A DNA stretch of 64,000 nt from Bidens hawaiensis (GCA_021521415.1 JAIQDT010010113.1:1-64000), one strand, 5' to 3'. Positions 43,658-55,984 are shown, numbered from the stretch's first letter. Numbers and translations: made by a program. The notes: a model not told the origin generated them from the sequence alone.

Positions 43658-45860
43658 TCATACCTCAATAACATCATTGCTGGTTTTCGGTTGATCATTC
43701 GAATCAAAAAGGGTCTCTAAAGTTCTAGCTTTTCGGCTTTTAACCTTGCCCGCCTCTTTCAATAACTCCGCTAGTCGTTTTTTCTCATCCTCCACATCAA
43801 AACCCGCTGTCCCGAGCTTCTCCTCCCTAGCCTCAACTATATGTTCCAAAATCTTTATTGCATCATCCAACCTGCATAAAGATCACATTTTTTCAAGATT
43901 ATTAAATTTGAACACTATATATATATATTTTTTATACCAACATCACATATCTAATCTACCCATTATAAGATATGTGATAACCAAATAATATAAATAATAA
44001 GGAATGGTTTAGTACTTAAGTTAATAGTTAATACCTGCCAACTGCATCATAAGTGCCTGCAAGATTGCTATAAACCGCAAGCGTGTCATGGTGATACGCA
44101 CCATACTCGCCTTCCAAAACGACTCTAGCTTCTTCAAAGCATTCTATAGCTTCGTTTATGGCATACCGTTGCACGCAAGCGAGTCCCATTTGATTAAGTG
44201 CAACCCCAAAAAAACCAGATTTCTTCTCACTACTGACACGAAGCTTAAAAATCGCGTTTTTGAAAGAATCATAAGATTCCGAGTATTTTCCTAACACATA
44301 ATACATAACTCCTATTTGAGCTTCAATTCCCGCCACTGTGCTTTGCTGACCTGGCACATCGTTGTATATTTTTAGCGCTTTGTGTAGCAAGTCGAGTGCC
44401 TGGTCAACATCTTCCATAGACTCGTATATAGCCGCTATGTTAGTGAAACCGCACGCAATCTCCTCTAACGGGATGCCCGAAACAGGATTTTCGTAAATAT
44501 GAAGTGCGTTTTCGCAATAAGTTTTTGACTCTTTAAACTTCCCGGTTTTGTAACATAAATCAGCCAAACGGGCGAAAACCGAAGCAACATACGGATGGTT
44601 TTCGCCTTTTGATGATTTAAGAGACGTGAGTGCTTTCTGATACGCGAATATAGCTTCATCGTATTTAGATAATGATAAATATGTGTCACCAATGCTTAAA
44701 TCCACAAATGATACCTCGGTTTCCTGCCCGGTCGCCACCATGGTCATACTAGCCAAAACTAGATGCTCGAGTGCACCTTCGTGATCACCTTTCGACTCAT
44801 AAATAAGACCCATGAGCCGCCTATCGGCTGCTTCTTCCGCTTGCAACCCGTTCTGTAAATGGATCTCGATTGCCATTTTACAAAAGCTCTCGGCTTTATT
44901 AAAGTCGAGAGCTTGAACATAAGCTTCTGATAAATACCTACACGTTTCACCGATTCTTGGATCGGAATCACCTAAAACCTCGCGTTGCACTTCTAACCCG
45001 AGCGTGTAACACTTTAAGGAATGTTCAAGTTGACCCAACATGGAATAAGTGTCACCCAACTGCATTAGGCCCGAGAATTTAGCAAGCGCGTGATCTTGAC
45101 TTTCGTTGACCACCGGGATCTCGATAGACTGTTCAAGAATCGGTATGGCTTCATTGTACTGGCCTAAACTACAGTATATTGCTGCTGTAACATGTTTACA
45201 CATTACAATGTCTAAAGATGAATTCTTGAAACAAGATGCCGCTTGAAGAGCTAAATCAAGTGCTTTACGAGGGTTAGAGCCCGATGACATCAAATCCCGT
45301 GCTTGTTTAAGCAAATACGGCCCACGATCCGAGTCTTTATCATCAACACCCGGTTTTCTTGATTTCTTATTGGTTTTCTTGGATAAAAGATTGGATTTTT
45401 TATGAGTTTTGCTCTTCGGACTCGAGATAGAACTTACTTCTGACTCCAACCGCGACTTTGATGCTTTCACCGAGTGGGATTTCGAACTTTCTTCTTCATT
45501 TTGGTTAGAAACCTCTTCGGTTTCTTTAAGAATCTCAACTTCCTTCATCTCACCTCCAACTAAATGCCTTAACTCGGAATCGATTCTTGATTCTTCGCCA
45601 TCTGATCCATAACTTAGCCTAGACACAGACTGATCAGAACTCTGCATATCACACACATTATCATAAAGTTCTTCAATAGACGGCTCAACAACCGCCCCAG
45701 AAGCACCCGCATCACCCGGATTCGTATGAACCGCATCTGCATCCTTCGTTGACTCGGTCAACTCCAAATTCTCCTTGTTTTTCGACAAGCTCCTTTTCTC
45801 CAGCGTTTCATCAAACACCTTATCTTCAACAACTTCATCCATAGCCAATCCAGGCATCAT
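43658..45860 (-). CDS. KLCR: Kinesin light chain-related TPR protein (KLCR/CMU type), 679 aa, two coding exons
   Basis: Plant kinesin light chain-related protein; family members KLCR1-3 (CMU1-3) of Arabidopsis help anchor cortical microtubules and so guide cellulose synthase tracks (family knowledge). Exon 1 45,860-44,035 ends GGCAG|GTATTA; exon 2 43,871-43,658 starts after ATGCAG; the joint is in phase and gives DAVGRLDDAIKILEH. Start ATGATG at 45,860. Residues 1 to about 175 are acidic and low-complexity, with EELYDNVCDMQSSDQSVSRLSYGSDGEESR reduced here to its core ELYDNVCDMQSSD, a family hallmark, followed by a Lys/Ser-rich linker. From about 185 to 640 there are around ten tetratricopeptide repeats (for example AIPILEQSIEI, AESFCKMAIEI, AIFAYQKALTSLK, ALDLLHKALKIYND). 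C-terminus EKKRLAELLKEAGKVKSRKAR. No motor domain, no damage; looks functional. Confidence 0.94.
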
Positions 45861-45881
45861 TCAACTTACAAAAGAAAATAT

Positions 45882-46547
45882 CTGTCAACAATTCAACAAA
45901 CACCAAAAGCCAACATAAAGTTTATAGCTTACAAGATTTATTACCCGAAAATTGCAGCATCGGATCCGGATAAAGATTAGACATATTCAAAGATAATATA
46001 CAAACAAAAGGAGGCAAAAGAGTTCAAATTTAAATATGAAAACACATAAAGGTTAATTCCTTTAACATTCCCAATACTTTTGTATAATAATTACATAAAA
46101 AGAAAAACATTAGACCCACAAAGATTTGATCTTTTTTAAAGTAGTATCAAGCATGCACTATCTTTTAATTTTCTTTGCAAATATAAACAATTCAAGAACA
46201 CAAGAATTAAGAACAGATACTGTTACATAGACAATATAACCAAGATCTTGTGATATACAATACATTACTGCATAAACAACTAAAAGGCACAATACCCATA
46301 AGGAAAGAATCAAAATTTGATGTAAAGATTGAAACTTTGTGCAAAGTTGACTTTGAAAAAGTCAAAATATCAAGAATCTTGAAATATACAATACAATACT
46401 CAACTAACAACTAAAAGGCACAATACCCAGATGGAAAGAATCAAAATTTGATTAAAAAGATTGAAACTTTGTGCAACTTTGTGCAACTTTGTGCAAAGTT
46501 GACTTTGAAAAGGTCAAAATATCAAGAATCTTGAAAAAAGATCATAC
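45882..46547 (-). other. Probable 5'UTR intron of KLCR
   Basis: On the minus strand a good donor, TAAAG|GTATGA, ends an upstream exon at 46,548, and TTGTTGACAG ends an intron 21 nt upstream of the start codon. The 666 nt between would be a leader intron. It carries a tandem duplication (46,240-46,530). Transcript data are needed to confirm. Confidence 0.55.
46240..46530. repeat. Tandem duplication of about 140 bp in the KLCR leader intron
   Basis: Two copies sharing AACTAAAAGGCACAATACCC, GAAAGAATCAAAATTTGAT, GATTGAAACTTTGTGCAA and GTTGACTTTGAAAA. The second copy also has an internal AACTTTGTGC triplication. Confidence 0.88.
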
Positions 46548-46599
46548 CTTTAGTGATAACACATGAAGGAATATTAAAGATTGTGAGGTTTTTGAGAGA

Positions 46600-49487
46600 G
46601 TTATAATGTTATAAAGAAACAGGTGAAGAATTTATCTTTGAAGTGATTGGTGTGTTGTAGCTGTGTCAAGTTGAGGAGCCAATGAAGAAGGAAGGGTAAA
46701 ATGGAAATTATCAAAAAGATTCGAGGGTAAAATGGGAATTTTATATGTTTTTTTTTGTTAGTGCTTCAGAGGTGGAATGTCGAAAGACTTCTTTTGGTGC
46801 CAACCTCTACAATTTGTCTTGTGTGTGTTTATGGGCTTCCTAGATATAGAAGCTTCTTGCAAGTGTAATGACCTATTTGCCCTTTAGAAATTTGGATATT
46901 GTTTTAAACTTTTACTAGTGTTGTTGGGTAGAATGTTGAAAGGTAGACACAAGGTCATAGTCCACATTCAGATTACTTTGCCATGGTGCAAACAAATCTT
47001 GAAGAATATAGTACATAAGTTTGGGAGATCATCCGATTCGGTTAATGTCATAAGCGCAAACCGTCTTCATAATACCACTTGAGAAGATGTGATGCGCTCT
47101 ATTTAAGACGCAAAGATGTATAAAGTTCTGACAATCCCATATAGACTTGAGTGTAAAGATACTGACGTGACAGCTTTTTACGGTTTTATTAAACACGTTA
47201 AAAGAAATCTTTGTGATTAACAGGTAATAACATTTCATGTGAGTTGAATATGATAGATACATTCACTTGGTGGGCAATACATATTTACTTCACCTTAAAG
47301 TTCAAATCTATCTCAACCTATATGATGCCTTCAATGGAGTAGAGTTGGTAATTAAATTCCAACCTCAAAGTTTGTTTGATTTATGCAATTGGCACATTTA
47401 TGTTCACATTATCTGTCACATGAACCAGCATTTTCTTTTTAAATTATTAGTTTATTAATTTATTCTATTGTTAGTTTTTTTATATATAAAAATGACTACA
47501 AATTTTGAATTCTAAAGTGAGAGTGGTTAAACAAAAAAAGTGATTACTTTCATTTTAGTTATCTAAAGAAACGATTGACCTCTCATCACAAGAAGAATGC
47601 ACGTCTTAGTGTTTATAAAATTGTAGAAGTAGAAAAATGAAATATCATATCTATGGGTTAAGAAGAAATATGAGTCGGTTACTTATGAATTTTGTATGAC
47701 GTGTTCCTTAGGTTTTTTAAATTATTTCAACACATATAGTTTAATATACTTTATATATTATAGGCATATAAAATATCTTTATGTGCCAAGATTTGAATCA
47801 TTTTATAACATATGATATATGGTCATATCTACGCCCAAATATACAAATAACATACAAAATTATGAAAAAGAAGAAGACACTTGCATACAGGATTGCAGGT
47901 TTGAGAGTAATTACATAGGATTTACTAGGTGGTTAATAACCTACATTAGAGAATTAAATTTCAACCAACTATTGTTATATGCTACTGTTAAAAAAAACAA
48001 AAAAAAAACAACTTTTACAACAATGCACAAAAAATACGTAAAATATAGAAAAGAGAGAATTCGTTATTTTCTTCTTTCTAATACAAGTATTATATTAAAA
48101 CTAGTAAGATGCTAGAGCAAAGCAATTAGAAAACGTTATAAAGAGCCAATTAAATACAACAAAATTACACCAATTGTTCCGCTCTATAGATAAGCGATTA
48201 GGTTGGGCCGTTAATAACTGTCACTATAATTTTAAGTAGATTTTAAAGTTATTTTATGATTATATTTCATTCAAATTTTACGATAAGCAAATAGTATAAA
48301 TGCAATAGCTCCTTAAGGTTTATCAATTTAATTGAACTGATCATGTAACTCCACTATTGTTGATTTTGCGTGTATAGATCCGACATCTGAAAGGATGTCG
48401 CGTCTTTTTTACTTACCAATAACAAAAGTTATACTAAGATTACACACAAACGTCTTGTACTGTTTTTTTTACATACTAAAAGATATAAAATACAATGAGG
48501 TGGTTCGGTACAATGAAAATATCTCATAACTTTTTTCTTCTTGATTATAAATGCAAAATGTCATTGCAACGTACAACCATATCAAATCATTTTATCAATG
48601 ATTGTTACATTTAGTTAATAATAATAGACCATAGTAACTTTCTATATTTAGGCTTGATTTGAGTCATAGTATCTATGAAACTTGACATGCAGTTAATTTC
48701 ATTTAATAAACAAATTGGGCATGCATTGATTAAACAAATGCATTTTACTTGTGTGTGTGGTTTTTTTTTATACTTTATATTTTGTATTATATCACTTCAA
48801 GGTACTTTATAAGGTGTACTCAGTTTATATTTTATACTTTTTGTGATTATTCATATACTTGTAAATGAAAAAAGAGTATAATTGCTTATAAATAAATTCA
48901 AAAAGTATTTAATTTTGATATAAAAATCTTTAATGATTAATGGTTTGATTGATTGGTAGGTAAGCAATTATATTTGTTGTTCCACATTATTAATGCCTTT
49001 AAGTTTAATTTTATCCTTTCAAGTGGGTCACGAGTTATGAACCGTATTTTAGTTTGCTAGGAAAATTATAAAACAATCTTAAATAGGTTTATAGTGGTGC
49101 CTATGTAATTAAAAAAAATGTGTTTATGATAAACTGATCACAACTTTACTACAAATTAATAATACAAACTTCACGCGTGTACTACAAATTTATTATTATT
49201 CATTGACGATTTTGAGTTAATCCAAGTTATCATTCTTAGTCTCATAAAGTCATAATATATTTCTAATCATCAGTTTTAGGTATATAAGAAAACAATATCA
49301 CAATAATGTAGTATGCCAATTCTGTCTCATCTATTATACATATAACAATACAATACATTAACACTTTTTAAGTAGAATACTCATAAGAAATATTCAAAAT
49401 ACTTGTATGTAGTTATTTGTTGATTTAATGGGAGAAAAAAAATTAATTGAGAAGTTAATTACGTAAAGGTTATATTTAATTAGAGAA
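46600..49487. other. KLCR promoter region and AT-rich intergenic DNA
   Basis: The first 200 bp upstream of the candidate leader exon should contain the KLCR promoter, but no element can be fixed with confidence. The remainder is AT-rich without a recognisable gene; open frames at 47,029-47,458 and 47,819-48,115 show no domain. Confidence 0.5.
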
Positions 49488-49818
49488 AAGATGCAATACA
49501 ATAATCCTTAACGTACCTTAACGTACAAGAATACCTAGATTCACGAAATTGATCCATAAAATCACATCTCAACATCTCAGAATCATCAACACATATCCAA
49601 TTTATCATCGATTCACCGAAAAAAACATATTTGAATCGTTAATCAATCAATTTTATACTTTTTTTTTCACGAAACCTGTTTTTGAGCGTTTTATGAGCAT
49701 TTTAAATTTTGGCTGAGCGTTTTAGGTTTTCGGTTGAGCGTTTTGAGCGTTTTAGTATTTTTGCCTTTGAACGTCTCGCGTACATATCGTACGTTAAGAC
49801 ATTATTGTACAGTATCTT
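49488..49818. mobile_element. MITE-like inverted-repeat element
   Basis: Left end AAGATGCAATACAATAATCC and right end, read inward, AAGATACTGTACAATAATGT; both continue CTTAACGTAC. Inside are several GAGCGTTTT words. No target duplication could be matched. Confidence 0.5.
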
Positions 49819-49881
49819 GATCCTATATAATTAATAGTTAAGTAAAAGCTACTAAACTTTATTTAATATATCTATAATTCT

Positions 49882-50209
49882 TTTTTTTTTGAACGACCAA
49901 CTAAGTAATGTCGGGTACTCCGTACGCAGCCCCCATTGGCTAAAGGTAGCCCGAGCCGGCCACTAGTCCGGACGGACGAAGCCCCTAGCGGTCCACCTAT
50001 TGAGGGATTCACCGGATAAAACCCGACCCCAACGCCAGCCAAATGGCACGACAGCGAGGAGCCGGTAAAACCGGGTGAGATCAGGACTCGAACCCTGACA
50101 AGCCATGGTCATCTCTCATATCTCCCACATAAATTGGTGATAATGAGGTTTGAACCCCCTACCTCTCACTTGTAAAGTGAATGCTCTACCATTAAGACAT
50201 CCAATTTAA
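49882..50209 (-). mobile_element. tRNA-derived SINE with two B-box-like motifs
   Basis: Flanked by the 17 bp duplication AATATATCTATAATTCT (49,865-49,881 and 50,210-50,226). On the minus strand the 5' end is tRNA-like: an A-box-like TAATGGTAGAGCATTC (50,194-50,179) and a B box GGGTTCAAACCTC (about 50,154-50,142). About 55 nt further on there is a second B-box match, GGGTTCGAGTCCTG (about 50,096-50,083). A GC-rich body follows, then an A-rich tail (TTCAAAAAAAAAA) next to the duplication. Pol III transcription of such elements is family knowledge. Not a functional tRNA gene, because the 3' half does not fold back to an acceptor stem. Confidence 0.88.
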
Positions 50210-50226
50210 AATATATCTATAATTCT

Positions 50227-51244
50227 GATGTGCATTACTCTTTGTAAGAAAAATAAAAATTAAAATGCATTGATGCTAAAATGTGGGAAACTAGAAGGTA
50301 ACCTACTCCTTCAATGTGTAATCTTATCATCAGCATTTACCTCTTACCTGGAGAGGGTAGAATTACCTTATTGACCGTTGTAACACAATATGAATGAGAA
50401 TCAAAATATGAAAATCTTACAAATCACAAGATATCATATAGCAATAGATACTTATGATGTTTATGTTGTAGATGCGACCAAAGGATCATGTAGAATGTAA
50501 GTACAAATGAAATAAGTACAAGACGTAGTTTGAGAACTAATATTGGTTTCATGGTATAACGACCCTTGTGGAAGACGCCCCACTACAAGTGGTCTTAAGA
50601 ATACCAGTCTTAGCAATACAAAAAAGTGAGAAATCTAAGTGACAAAGTCAAAAGGGTTAAGTATGGAGGTTAGGGGTGTGCATAATTAGGTCTGGACCGA
50701 AAATACCCGACGAACCGGCCCGAAAAAGCCCGATCCCGAACTGACCCTAATTTTAGACACAAAAATTCGGTCTTTAAAAAAAAATACTCAAAACAGGTTT
50801 GGGTCGAGTCTGGTCCTTTACCCGCGAAAATCTAAAAATAACTAAAGGACCGATTTATTATTCCTAAAAAAGGCAAGCCATAAACCTAAAAATTATGCAT
50901 GTGGCTGAATGAAGTAAATAAAATCCAATTAAACTTTCTATCAAACTGCCATTGCAATATGTTTGATCAATTGAATTTTGATTCTCCATTCTATCAAAAT
51001 CAAGTTGTTACTATATAGCTATTGTTGATATCTTTGCTTCACCATATATCAAATTGAGAACTTTGATAACAAAATCAAGAATGGAGTACTTAGGGATTAC
51101 TCGTTGAGTAACCGAAGGTTAGACGTGATTTTTACAACCATCCCCATATTTTAAAAATGAATATTTTATAAATGTTTTGTCATGTTTAGTCGACCACGCA
51201 TACCACCAAGTGCAATATACATGCACGGTAATTAGTTCGATTGG
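50227..51244. other. Intergenic stretch
   Basis: No gene supported. About 50,665-50,830 has the CCGGCCCG / CCCGACG-rich start of another low-complexity MITE-like unit (GGGGTGTGCATAATTAGG), with no matching right end found. Confidence 0.5.
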
Positions 51245-51252
51245 AATGTTAG

Positions 51253-51470
51253 CAGGGGCGAAGGATAGTTGGGGCCAGGGGTGGCCCCGGCCCCCTCCGT
51301 TTTTTTACGCACTAGTGTAAATTTACCCGTTTTCGTCCGACATTTTTTATACGTAGTGTAAGTTTACCCGTTTTCAACCGAAAATTTGATCCCGGCCCCC
51401 TCCGTTTATGGTTTTTTTATGCGTATTTTCATCCGGCCCCGTTGAGATTATCGTCCAAGCTTCGCCACTG
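51253..51470. mobile_element. hAT MITE (218 bp)
   Basis: Ends CAGGGGCGAAGGATAG and, inverted, CAGTGGCGAAGCTTGG, flanked by the exact 8 bp duplication AATGTTAG (51,245-51,252 and 51,471-51,478). The interior has two diverged copies of an approximately 45 bp unit with GTGTAA(A/G)TTTACCCGTTTTC. Confidence 0.94.
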
Positions 51471-51631
51471 AATGTTAGCTCTCAACATCAATTATAAGCT
51501 TTTTTTCAGGTAAAATAAACAAATTCAAACAAAAGGATTCAGTTATAATAGAGAGACGGATAAGCGAGTAACAAGTTGTTCCGCCACCCCCTTTTGAATA
51601 GTAAATCCGATCATTACATATATACATGGGG

Positions 51632-52012
51632 CAGGGCCGTCTTTGAGGCATGGCAGGGTAGTCGACGGCCACATGCCCGACACTCCGCTAGGCCCGGAAT
51701 TTTTTTTTGAAAATTATATGTATTTTTATCAAAAAACATGTGTATAATCAATGTTTCAACACAATTACATAACCACTTGCGTAGGTTGTAGGGGGTATGA
51801 GATCTAACCAAAAGGTTGTAGGTTCTAGTCTTATTTGAGACAATTTTAAGCTTATTTTTATACAAAAGTTTTTTACACAACTTAAATCATAATCAAATAA
51901 GCTCATTTATAATTAAATTGCTTAAACCCAACAAAATGTTTCTTTTACTTAAGGCCTAAATAAAAATTGACTTTGGCCCAAAAAAAATTTCGTCTTTTCG
52001 GAACCGGCCCTG
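51632..52012. mobile_element. hAT-like MITE (381 bp)
   Basis: Ends CAGGGCCGTCTTTGAG and, inverted, CAGGGCCGGTTCCGAA; flanking 8-mers ACATGGGG (51,624-51,631) and ATATGGGG (52,013-52,020) differ at one base. Non-coding. Confidence 0.88.
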
Positions 52013-52020
52013 ATATGGGG

Positions 52021-52617
52021 ATTGAACTGTTTGCAATTAATAACCATGCGCGTCTTGAGTTAAATATTTAATAATAGAAGCATTTACATATACATCATAT
52101 GCAATTATTATTTTCATACCATAATTGGTGAAAATCGTAGTTTTTAATTATAAGCATAGTATGGAATATGTACAACTTCGTGTCATCTTATGTGAAGATT
52201 TTAACTAGATACAACTATATCCCAACCTAATACATCATAGAAGCCTTTATGTTTTCAATATATAACTATAATGTCAAAACCTTTAAATATTATGTCTAGT
52301 GACCCCAAACTATGAATTGATTGAATTCAATTACAAATGAACATGTGAGGCGTCTCAACCCCATGGCAAACCTTATAACCACAAATTTCAGTTATATACG
52401 TATACGTAAACGACGCAGTCCTTCGTATACACCTAACCAATTCATTATAACCAAACCTTCAAATACGTTCAGGTCAATGATATAACTGTAGAAAGTAAGC
52501 TCAAGGGTTAGCTATAAAAGAGTTACATTCAACCCTAGATTGTAAGGTATTAGTTTCCAAACACAGGACACAATTGTTTTAACTTTTAAAGCTAAAATAT
52601 CATTGATTTAACTCTCG
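52021..52617. other. Intergenic flank of the Copia element
   Basis: AT-rich, no gene supported. Confidence 0.55.
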
Positions 52618-52619
52618 TG

Positions 52620-53088
52620 TGTAGGTTCCCGGACGGATCTTACACGGGATATCGCTATCTACGCAGGTGCGGAATCCCTGCGTAGGTAGTTACGAGCGTA
52701 GAATACGTAAAACACGAACACACGATACAAACGAAACCACGTTATATTATAACTCAAACCACGTCTATTACAGACACTTGACACGTGAAATGATCACAAC
52801 TATCACGAACTCTAAAACGAACTATCAAAAAACCGAACTCTTAAACAGTAACCCGTAGGTTACTTAAATACACGACAACTTCGCCTCAGGCGAAGTTGTC
52901 AATAACTTCGCTCGTTGAACAAGTTCACCTAGGCGAACTTGTCAACAACTTCGCTTGTTCAACAAGTTCGCCTAAGCGAACTTGTTGACAACTTCGCTTA
53001 CATACATAAAGATAAACTTAAACACAATTACATTACAGACTCGATTACAAACGCTAGACTATGAACTACTGACATCTAGGTACCAACA
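52620..53088 (-). repeat. 3' LTR of the Copia element (about 469 bp)
   Basis: In plus orientation it begins TGTAGGTTCCCGG (or two bases earlier, TGTGTAGG) and ends GGTACCAACA next to the purine tract. The left end is inferred from the TG/CA rule only, because the partner LTR is outside the window. The middle holds a cluster of strong palindromes at 52,874-52,998. Confidence 0.75.
52874..52998. repeat. Palindrome cluster in the Copia LTR
   Basis: GACAACTTCGCC-TCA-GGCGAAGTTGTC at 52,874-52,900 (12 bp perfect arms, 3 nt loop); CAAGTTCACC/GGCGAACTTG at about 52,919-52,941 (one mismatch); CAACAAGTTCGC-CTAA-GCGAACTTGTTG at 52,960-52,987 (12 bp perfect arms). A larger TTGTCAACAA/TTGTTGACAA pair encloses the last one. 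Confidence 0.95.
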
Positions 53089-53168
53089 GACTCCCCCTTG
53101 GCAGTAGCTTCATATCTTGATCTTCATAGCTTGTGTCTTGTAATCTCTCGTCTTCTCTCTGCATCCCC

Positions 53169-55937
53169 TCAAGCATGCACTCCCTGTCTAACACATACAG
53201 AGACCAGCTTCTGGTACTTCTTAGCTTCCTCTTTCCAAGCAGGAATGTAGAAAATCTTCTTAGCATGTAGTACCTGCAAGTCAGCTTGAGACAGATTGAC
53301 TAAGTGCATAGGATCATACACCCTCATAATCTCTTGCTCATCTTCATCCTCCATGACTGCTTCAGCAGTCTCACAGTCCACGTACCACCATTTCAAATCT
53401 TTTAAGACATTCTTGGGCATCACCTTCATCGGCACTTCTTTTAAATTACGGACTGGTTTATACTTCATAACCATCCATGGTTTGCCGTCTGCCCTCATTC
53501 CTCTATCTTTATCTTCCACTAACTTCCCTTTCTGAGGCTTCAGAAGTTCAAACTTTTTATCTTTGATGGCCTCCTTCCAAACAATTTTCCCAATCATCCT
53601 CGCCATATTATCATTACTTCTGTTTATCAGCCCCAGTCTCGCTAAGTCTTTCACCTCACACTCCGGTAAGGTATTCAGGGATCTTAACATCCTCTTGAAG
53701 TACTGAATGCCGTCGTAACGTTTGATCACAAATAATCTCAACTCTTCATCGTACAACCAGCATATGATTCCTTTCTTCGACTCTGCATATCCCTTTATAT
53801 TGTACGACTTTTTGAACATCGTCGGTACTGCTGGCTTCTTCGTCTTTACAAACCACTGAGCGCAGCCTTCCTTCCAGTTAGGCTGATCTTCCCACTCAGT
53901 GTTGTCAACCTCAGCAGCTTCACATATAGTCGACTGTTCAACCACAGGGATCTCATGCTCGACATTTTCTTCAACAATCTCTCCTTCCTCTATCACATTC
54001 TCAACCACAATTTCTGCACCAATCTTTTCAATCTCACTGATTGGCAGAACATCTTCATCAAATAACACATCGTCGCTGAACATGTCATCATCAAGTTCCT
54101 TCAGCGCATCGATCACGTCATCCTCCACCATCACTACATCATCACCACCAGCCGCTTCGGTAGACTCCCCCTCAGCTGTGGAAGCCCCAAGAGCTTGAGA
54201 GGTTCTTGGCAGCTCACCACCTGCACCTTCCGGTGCATTTGGATCATCGTCTCGATCTTCTCGACGCTTGGTCCTCAACTCATCTCCTCTACAGCTCATC
54301 TCCCCATGAGATGCCAAGAACACCTTCAAGGCATCTATTATTTTCCCGTGCTCAGCCAGGAGGGATGCCTGCAGTTGATTTGCTTCCACTAGGCTTTGAA
54401 TAGTCTTTGACTGCTCAGCTACAATCCGCTCTAGTGAAGCTATCCGTTCCGAGTCAGAAGAGGGCGTGTCCGCAGGTGGTACCGTACTCGATACTCCTGC
54501 AGTAGTGGTGACCGTAGACTCAACAAATCGTGCTACTACCACCGATGGAGTAAGCGTTGGAGGTGGTAGAGACACAATTGCTGGAGCCGACGTCTGGACG
54601 GCCGTGACCGATGGAGTGTCAGCCGACGATGTAGCCACTACGGGAACAACCGTAGCGCTTGTACTCGATACCTGCACAGAGGTAGGAACAAGGGACATAC
54701 CAGACAAGGCAGGTGGAGCAAAACGTGCAAACCTTGAAGTCTCTCCGGCTCCTACACCCATACCTGTCGTTTCCCTTTGTGAGCGCTTTCTCACCAGCTG
54801 CACAACTTCTTCTTCATCATCTTCCTCATCGTCGTCGTCAACAATTCTCTTCTGCTTACCCACCGTTCTCTCATGCCTCACCATCATCCGTCTGGCCTCT
54901 TCCATCACTTCATCAAAATCAGCTTGTGGACCCGAGACTTGAATATTCTCATGTGGATCAACTCGGTCCATATCAAACAACCCTTGCCAGCCGAACATGG
55001 CGTCAAGATCAATCTCAGAAGCTGGCACAGCAGCAGATACAGCAGGCGCAGCTGATACAGCCTGGGGTGCTGCCGCCTGTTGTGGTCTTGGGTCTCTGAA
55101 CTCGTCCCCTGCCGCAGGCACATACTCCGGGTTTATAAGATACCCAAAGAGCGGAGTATGCCTGGGACGCAGCTCAGGTTTGCTTCGTGCGCTGGACGTG
55201 CGACACTGTGCAAAGATACGTTTTGTCACACTTTCAACGTATCGTATAGGGCGTCGTTGAGGCAGCGTCGGAGCCACATGATTGAAAATCATCTGTAGGA
55301 ATCGAGGATACATTGTAAACCGCTCACGCGCCACAGCCCTTCGTTGCCTGTCGATCTAGTAAAAGATCATCTGGCTGAACGAATATCTTTTATTGTAAGT
55401 CAATGCAGTCATAGCAGACTGCATTGTCGCACCCATCCCATCAGTGCCTGCCTTCCGTCCTGACATACATACGATCATGACGTGCATAAGGAAGCACCAC
55501 TGATCTAAGAGGAACCCCTTCCTCCGTTGAGTGTCTCCTAAGAGACCCGAATATCCCATCCTGAGGAACGCCCCATCACGGAATGGCGCAACAAACTCCG
55601 TTGGGTCATCCCTCGTCTCTTCACCAAACTGCAACGCCACCCGTATATGTTCAGAAGAAAACTGAACGACTTGACCGTTAACGGTGGCTCGCATAACCGG
55701 GGGCTCAACCCGGCAATCATACTCTACCGTCTGCCAAAAGTCTTCAATGTTCGGTAGCGAAATGGGCAGGGTAGTTGTTATTGCATGATAAATCCTTGAG
55801 CGCAGGAGAAAAGTAATTATCTCCCTATAATCCTCCACGTCCTTTGCATCTGGGTCAAGTGTTATGAACTGGTTATGGGCTGGAAAGAATTGTCTTTGAT
55901 CATCACCGTCATCACCTGCACCTCCAACAGCAGCCAT
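53169..55937 (-). pseudogene. Third ORF of the Copia element, one in-frame TAG
   Basis: A single minus-strand frame from ATG at 55,937 to TGA at 53,169 (about 922 codons), broken once by TAG at 55,356-55,358, where Gln (CAG) would be a one-base change. The N-terminal 200 or so residues form a compact region (NIEDFWQTVEYDC, LRMGYSGLLGD, GRKAGTDGMGATMQSAMTAL, then MYPRFLQMIFNHV after the stop). Next come an Ala/Pro-rich linker, an acidic run (DDDDEEDDEEE), Ser/Thr/Val-rich sequence, a coiled coil (IASLERIVAEQSKTIQSLVE), more acidic sequence, and a folded C-terminal part with WKEGCAQWFVKTKKP and GIQYFKRMLRSLNTLPE. No signal peptide or membrane segment is seen, so an envelope role is not supported. 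Function unknown. The spliced leader idea is described separately. Confidence 0.85.
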
Positions 55938-55975
55938 ATCTGCACTAAACGAACCAAGTTAGATAAGCGTTAAAG
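55938..55975 (-). promoter_or_regulatory. Predicted splice acceptor just upstream of the third ORF
   Basis: On the minus strand TATCTAACTTGGTTCG runs into TTTAGTGCAG, which ends at 55,940, two bases before the ATG. CTAAC is a perfect plant branch-site motif at a normal distance (about 19 nt) and the tract between is U-rich. The donor would be upstream, probably outside the window. Confidence 0.5.
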
Positions 55976-55984
55976 TGTTAGACA

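Noticed and set aside
50142..50205. tRNA gene
   Set aside because: A and B boxes are present but there is no acceptor stem closure, and the 17 bp target duplication plus A-rich tail show a SINE.
51475..51880. Open frames spanning two hAT MITEs
   Set aside because: They cross MITE boundaries and include terminal inverted repeats.
53169..55937. Host gene instead of a retrotransposon ORF
   Set aside because: It lies between pol and the purine tract/3' LTR of the Copia element on the same strand, without host-like introns.
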